Positions 60,101 to 64,000 of a stretch of 64,000 nt of DNA are shown one piece after another (position 1 is the stretch's first letter; every line of letters begins with the position of its first letter). The DNA comes from Linepithema humile (lineage: Eukaryota; Arthropoda; Insecta; Hymenoptera; Formicidae): contig NC_090130.1 of NCBI RefSeq assembly GCF_040581485.1, positions 8,184,001-8,248,000 on the forward strand, written 5' to 3'. The notes beneath the pieces are model-generated. The model searched no databases, was not told where the DNA came from, and was given only the letters and a program-made list of their open reading frames with translations. The position numbers and the translations under genes are program-made.

Positions 60101-63034
60101 GCGCCGCCACCGCTGGCGTATCAGGATCCCGCTGTCGCTCCCTTGCCCAAATATCGACACCTCCCTCCGGCGCCCGCGACGAGCGTTCTCGAGGTGGAGA
60201 ACAACAACAAAATTATCTTGAAGGTAAAAGAGCGCGCGTCATCAATTGTGCAATTTATATATAAAATTAATAAATGATATTTATGCATCTCGATATTGCA
60301 ACTTTGAATTCTCACCGTTTAGATGGAACCTGTAAAGTCGCCCATGGAGGCGCCGACGACCAACGGCACGACGCCGTCGGACGCGTCGAGCGCGGCGGTG
60401 CCGCCGCCGGGCGTGAAGAGGCTGCGATGCGCCAGCGTGCCGGTCGCCCAGAACAAGGTCGTGGTGCCGCGCAGCGCGGTCTCGCTGCCCTGCATGCCGA
60501 TACGCGACAGCAAGGACAGTCTGAGCAACAACTTGCCGGCGATACCGAATCTCCTCAGTCCGCCGTCCACCCGGCCGAGCAGCCCCACGCCGAGCTCGAG
60601 CTCGAGCAATCTCACGTCCGAGTGTTCCGGCTGGGTGAGCAGCGGCGACACCTCCAGCTCGGAGCAGCGCCGCAACCAGGCGAAGCTGTCCAGCGAGCAG
60701 CTGCGGCAGAAGCTGTCGAAGATCGTGCCGCGCAAGGACCGCTCCGCCGTCGCCAAGGAGAGCGTGGACGAGCACTCGTACGAGGAGGTGCGGCTGCCGC
60801 CGCCCAAGATGTTCCAGGACGAGCCGCCGCCGCCCGAGGAGTTCCGCGACCCGCCGGCGCAGATCGATAATCCGCTCTATCACGTGTACGAGACGGTGAA
60901 GCAGACGAGAAGCCCGAGGCAGAATAAGACGGCGCCCTGCAGTCCGCAGCGGAACCGCGATCGGGACAGGGAGACTCCCTACTCCAGCGTGCGGGACATC
61001 TGCCTCGACTGTTATCAGGAGGGCAAGGAGCTGTTGCAGTCCACGCAGGACGACTTCATCAATTTCAAGAAGTGCAAGGAAGAGTTCAAGCGACAGATGA
61101 GCTTCTCGGGGAAGATCTACAGGTATGTCGAGCTCTCTCGCGCATGATGACACGATCTCTGCCCTCCCGATTAGAACTGCTTCCTTAAGGTCTGGTGTTC
61201 GCGGAACACAATTTCAAATCGTCGACGTGCTTTTCGCGTGCCAAATAGATGGAACGTGAAAATCATAGATTTTGTATCCGATTTAAAGTATATACCACTT
61301 TCGATGGATTGAAGCGAGCTGTCATAGAACATAGAAAATAGTATCTGATTTCTTTCTTGAAAATCTAATGTCAATTTATTTATCGCGAAATGAATTTCAA
61401 GTGACGTGATCAAGTGATTTAGCGAGCACTGGGACTCGGTTTGTTGAAACCATGATTACGCTTTAGTGGCGTTTTTTTTTTATTCCAATATTTTTTTCCC
61501 ACCGCACTCTTTAATAGCGCGATGTAAAGGATGACGATCGCGCTAGGAGCGCTAAGTGCCGCTTATGTTTCGCTTCCGCGTTGTTTCCGCCTGTCTTTCC
61601 GTTCCGTAGTTAAGTTCTCTTCTCTGTCTACCTTATCCCCCTCTAGAGAACGCAAGGAAGCACAGTTGCGTTTACATAAGCGTGCCCATTCCCTCGGATA
61701 CGGTGACCTTCTGAACTTCTCGTCGTCGGTTCAACCATTAAGATCGCATGTGCCTCTTAGTGACTATCCGACCCTGGCCTCGACCCTGCCGTACTTCTAC
61801 GTCAGCGACGAGAATCGATTCTTCTCGCCGGACGGGGTGCACCTCATCATATGCGTCCACGGCCTCGACGGAAACGCCGCCGATCTCCGTCTCGTTAAGA
61901 CATATCTGGAATTGGGTCTGTCTGGGGAGAATTTGTATTTCCTGATGTCCGAGAGAAATCAGGTGAGTGGCGGTCGAGATGCTGGAACAGAATGCTGAAT
62001 CGCATTAACAAATGATGCGATACTTGCTTTTTATTCTATATTATAATTATTTTATTTTATTTTTAAATCTCTCAAAGAGGACTTTTTATATGCGATATTA
62101 AAAATCGCAATTGAGAATATATCGGCGTCTCACACTGCGCAATGTCATTTGTGTAACGAAAGGGCGACACTTTCTCCGACTTCGACACAATGACCGACCG
62201 GTTAGTTGCCGAGATTCTCCATCACGTTGGATCGTCGGGCATGAATCCGAAGAAGGTGAGCTTCATCGGGCATTCTCTTGGGACCATAATCATCCGGAGC
62301 GCCCTGACGCGGCCGCAACTGCGTCCGCTTCTTCCACGCTTGCACACCTTCCTCAGCCTGAGCGGACCCCATTTAGGCACTCTTTACAACACGAGCGGTC
62401 TGGTGAACGCGGGTAAGTCCGAGATGCGGTCTCAAACGCTAAACCCCCGTGTCTCTCGGTATCTCGGGAATGACATTTCAATCGATTCGCGCAGGTATGT
62501 GGTTCATGCAGAAGTGGAAGAAGTCCGGATCCCTGCTGCAACTGGCGATGAAGGACGCGCCGGACGTGAGACGCTCCTTCATGTTCCGTTTGAGCCAGAA
62601 GAGCAATCTGCAGAAGTTCAAGCACGTTCTGCTGTGCGGCAGCGCCCAGGATCGATACGTGCCCCTGCACTCCGCTCGGATCGAGCTCTGCAAGGCCGCC
62701 GTGCGAGATCCAACGGATCAAGGTATCGCATTTGAATGCAGTGCTGATCGTCGGATGGTCTTGAAATTTTAACGACGAGCCGTTCAATTGATCGAGGACA
62801 CATTCGCTAGAAATTGAAATTCTTCCAGGTGCCGCGTACCGCGAGATGGTGCACAACATTCTGTATCCCGTGATGTCGGCACCCGGCGTCAGTCTCGTCA
62901 GATACGACGTTCATCACGCACTACCGCCGACGGCGAACGCCCTGATAGGCCGAGCCGCGCACATCGCCGTCCTCGACTCCGAGCTTTTCATCGAGAAGTT
63001 CCTGCTGGTGGCGGGACTGAAGTATTTCAGATAA
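54135..63034 (+). CDS. FAM135: FAM135 family protein (putative serine esterase/lipase-like)
   Basis: Conserved animal protein of unknown substrate. Exons: 54135-54211, 54293-54369, 55182-55395, 56199-56333, 56920-57004, 57083-57277, 57361-57495, 57621-57861, 58026-58712, 59274-60223, 60323-61122, 61761-61962, 62163-62412, 62495-62722 and 62829-63034. All junctions are GT-AG and in frame: 1493 residues, or 1531 if exon 12 starts at 61647. The N-terminus, with FSLELCKFYNVDLFQRG, RFQILYKNEEV and VLFDYFHLAAVSITIHA, matches the FAM135 N-terminal domain (DUF3657). Helical segments follow (about 197-310), then LPPLPVHCPELDGDLHSLP. The middle (about 387-1198) is Ser/Pro/Arg-rich and poorly conserved. 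The C-terminal 250 residues are a DUF676-type alpha/beta hydrolase: HGLDG, nucleophile elbow GHSLG (Ser about 1304), QDRYVP (Asp about 1402) and HHALP (His about 1454-1455). All three catalytic residues appear present. The family is certain; the enzymatic activity is inferred. Confidence 0.93.
58026..61122 (+). CDS. FAM135: FAM135 central low-complexity exons (9-11)
   Basis: Three large exons (58026-58712, 59274-60223, 60323-61122) carry about 810 residues of disordered-looking sequence. It includes QQQHQQQ, RRR/KSR basic patches, and PAPPPLAYQ and PPPPEEF proline runs. IYEV and SYEEV are tyrosine-containing short linear motifs. The segment ends in a recognisable conserved block (EEFKRQMSFSGKIY) that leads into the hydrolase. 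Synonymous sites are very GC-rich in exon 11 compared with exons 6-8. Confidence 0.88.
59013..59056 (+). ncRNA. Hammerhead-ribozyme-like motif in a FAM135 intron
   Basis: CUGAUGA at 59019-59025, stem II GGCUGA/UCAGCC closing an AAGA loop (six perfect pairs), GAAA at 59043-59046 and CGUA at 59047-59050. Stem I GUAGCA pairs with UACUGC with one mismatch. This is the most canonical copy in the window. It lies in the sense direction of the intron 58713-59273. Helix III is minimal (ACGU), so cleavage as a monomer is doubtful. Confidence 0.62.
61647..61760 (+). CDS. FAM135: Optional 38-residue extension of FAM135 exon 12
   Basis: Two acceptors fit the phase-2 donor at 61123: CCCCTCTAG ending 61646 and CTCTTAG ending 61760. 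They differ by 114 bp and both keep the frame. The downstream one joins IYS-DYPTLAS, which matches the arrangement in FAM135 homologues; the upstream one inserts a basic segment (ERKEAQLRLHKRAHSLGYGD and more). The insertion sits just before the hydrolase domain. Confidence 0.5.
61761..63034 (+). CDS. FAM135: FAM135 hydrolase domain exons (12-15)
   Basis: Four exons encode the lipase-like DUF676 domain from SPDGVHLIICVHGLDGNAAD to GLKYFR. The Ser codon of GHSLG is at 62274-62276. HLIICVHGLDG would form the oxyanion region. IGRAAHIAVLDSELFIEKFL near the C-terminus is a hallmark block of FAM135. The stop TAA is at 63032-63034. Confidence 0.93.
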
Positions 63035-64000
63035 AGAATGGACTGTCTAGGTCGCGAAGGAAGCAACTAATTAAATTATCACGTCGCGTCGCCGTTCGCC
63101 GCGATGTCGTCGACGATCGCGTGATTAGCGTAATTTATATAGAGCGTCCTATCGAGCGTCGCCCCGCTTCGTCTTTCCGGCTCAGCCGCCTTCTTCCAAA
63201 GAAACGACTCGGATCGGCCGAAGCGGGGCAATCCGGTCTTTTTTACACGAAAACGCGGCGCACGCCGTCGTCGATTTTAGCGTTTAAACGTCGTTAGATT
63301 TTCACGCGTCCACCTCGACGCCGAGCGTGCTCGCGGAGCGCGGAGAGGGTCGCGTGCGTTTATCATGTGAACGGAATCGGATTCACTTTCGCAGCGCTTC
63401 ATCGAAAGTTCGCCCCGTGAACGTGCGAATCGAATGGATCTGTAGCTCGCCGTGAAACGGGCCTACTTTCCAGTGTAAGATGGTGATAATAGTAGTAGCA
63501 AAATATTCTCTGACCAAGAGAGAAAAGGGTGACACGGAGACTCGTAGGAAAAATGCAAGATTATGTGAGAGTTAGGATAATGATTTGCCGAATACTATAT
63601 ATATATACGCCTGGAAAATTGTAGTACGTGACGTACGTCATCGCTATGAGTGATTGAGCGTACTTCAATCTCGGAAAAGATGAGAGAGCTGATTAACGCG
63701 TTTGGCAGGCCTAGTGAAAAGCGACGGAGTAATTACGAGAAAACACGATATGATCGTCGAGCACATCAGCTTCATCAACGTCGTTGCGAGAAATGAATCG
63801 TAGAAGAGAAAAAAAAAAAAAAAAAAAACGAAACGAGAATTGTTGAGATACGCGCGGCGGTCGAAGACGTACTTTTTTTTTTTTTTTAAAGAAAAGGAAA
63901 AAAAAAGAGACTTTGAAGGAGGAGACTCTAGCGAGCGAGGGCTCTGTCGCCGGATGTATTCTCTACGATGCGTGGCCGTGCGTTGAGGAGAAAATAATAA
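63035..64000 (+). other. FAM135: FAM135 3' UTR (runs off the window)
   Basis: Non-coding, GC-rich at first, then with a poly-A run near 63811-63828 and a T run near 63873-63887. No AATAAA was seen. An ATTAAA occurs near 63071, very close to the stop, so the transcript end probably lies beyond the window. A short (TA)n tract occurs near 63597-63606. Confidence 0.55.

Overview
The window is nuclear DNA of an insect, most probably an ant or another hymenopteran. It has three intron-rich genes with GT-AG introns and metazoan protein families. Exons are GC-balanced inside AT-rich introns. CpG-rich promoter tracts and many microsatellites are present. The taxon is inferred from protein similarity and general texture, not proven. 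No bacterial operon, tRNA, rRNA or CRISPR array was seen.

Layout. 1-8.5 kb is intergenic with no credible gene; it holds a degenerate repeated cassette (4.3-6.1 kb). 8.9-29.9 kb (+) is Fasciclin 2 (Fas2), a neural cell adhesion molecule of the NCAM type with five Ig domains and two FN3 domains. It has two alternative endings: a GPI-anchor exon at 17.14 kb, and a transmembrane ending (26.4-29.9 kb) that finishes in a PDZ ligand. 30-34.3 kb is Fas2 3' UTR and intergenic DNA. 34.3-36.8 kb (-) is a four-exon beta-1,3-glucuronosyltransferase, most like GlcAT-I, which finishes the proteoglycan linkage tetrasaccharide. 36.8-38 kb is a GC-rich divergent promoter region. It contains a probable non-coding first exon (donor at 37966) for the next gene. 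54.1-63.0 kb (+) is a FAM135 protein gene in 15 coding exons, with a conserved N-terminal FAM135 domain, a long low-complexity middle and a C-terminal DUF676-type serine hydrolase. A roughly 16 kb non-coding stretch, probably its first intron, precedes it. The window ends in the FAM135 3' UTR.

The three genes are not an operon. Fas2 and GlcAT-I converge, and GlcAT-I and FAM135 diverge from one promoter region. Both Fas2 and the proteoglycans matured by GlcAT-I act at the neuronal cell surface, but nothing here shows a functional link.

The most unusual signal is a dispersed set of hammerhead-ribozyme-like motifs (CUGANGA, stem II, GAAA, then CGUC or CGUA). They occur at about 13.5 kb (-), 13.8 kb (+), 51.75 kb (+) and 59.0 kb (+), with a degenerate relative at 36.4 kb. 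Two of them face each other in the arms of a roughly 510 bp foldback element inside a Fas2 intron. This is the pattern expected from remnants of Penelope-like or retrozyme-like mobile elements.

Other points are a NAGNAG acceptor in Fas2, an in-frame alternative acceptor adding 38 residues just before the FAM135 hydrolase, and a five-codon uORF whose stop overlaps the GlcAT-I start codon.
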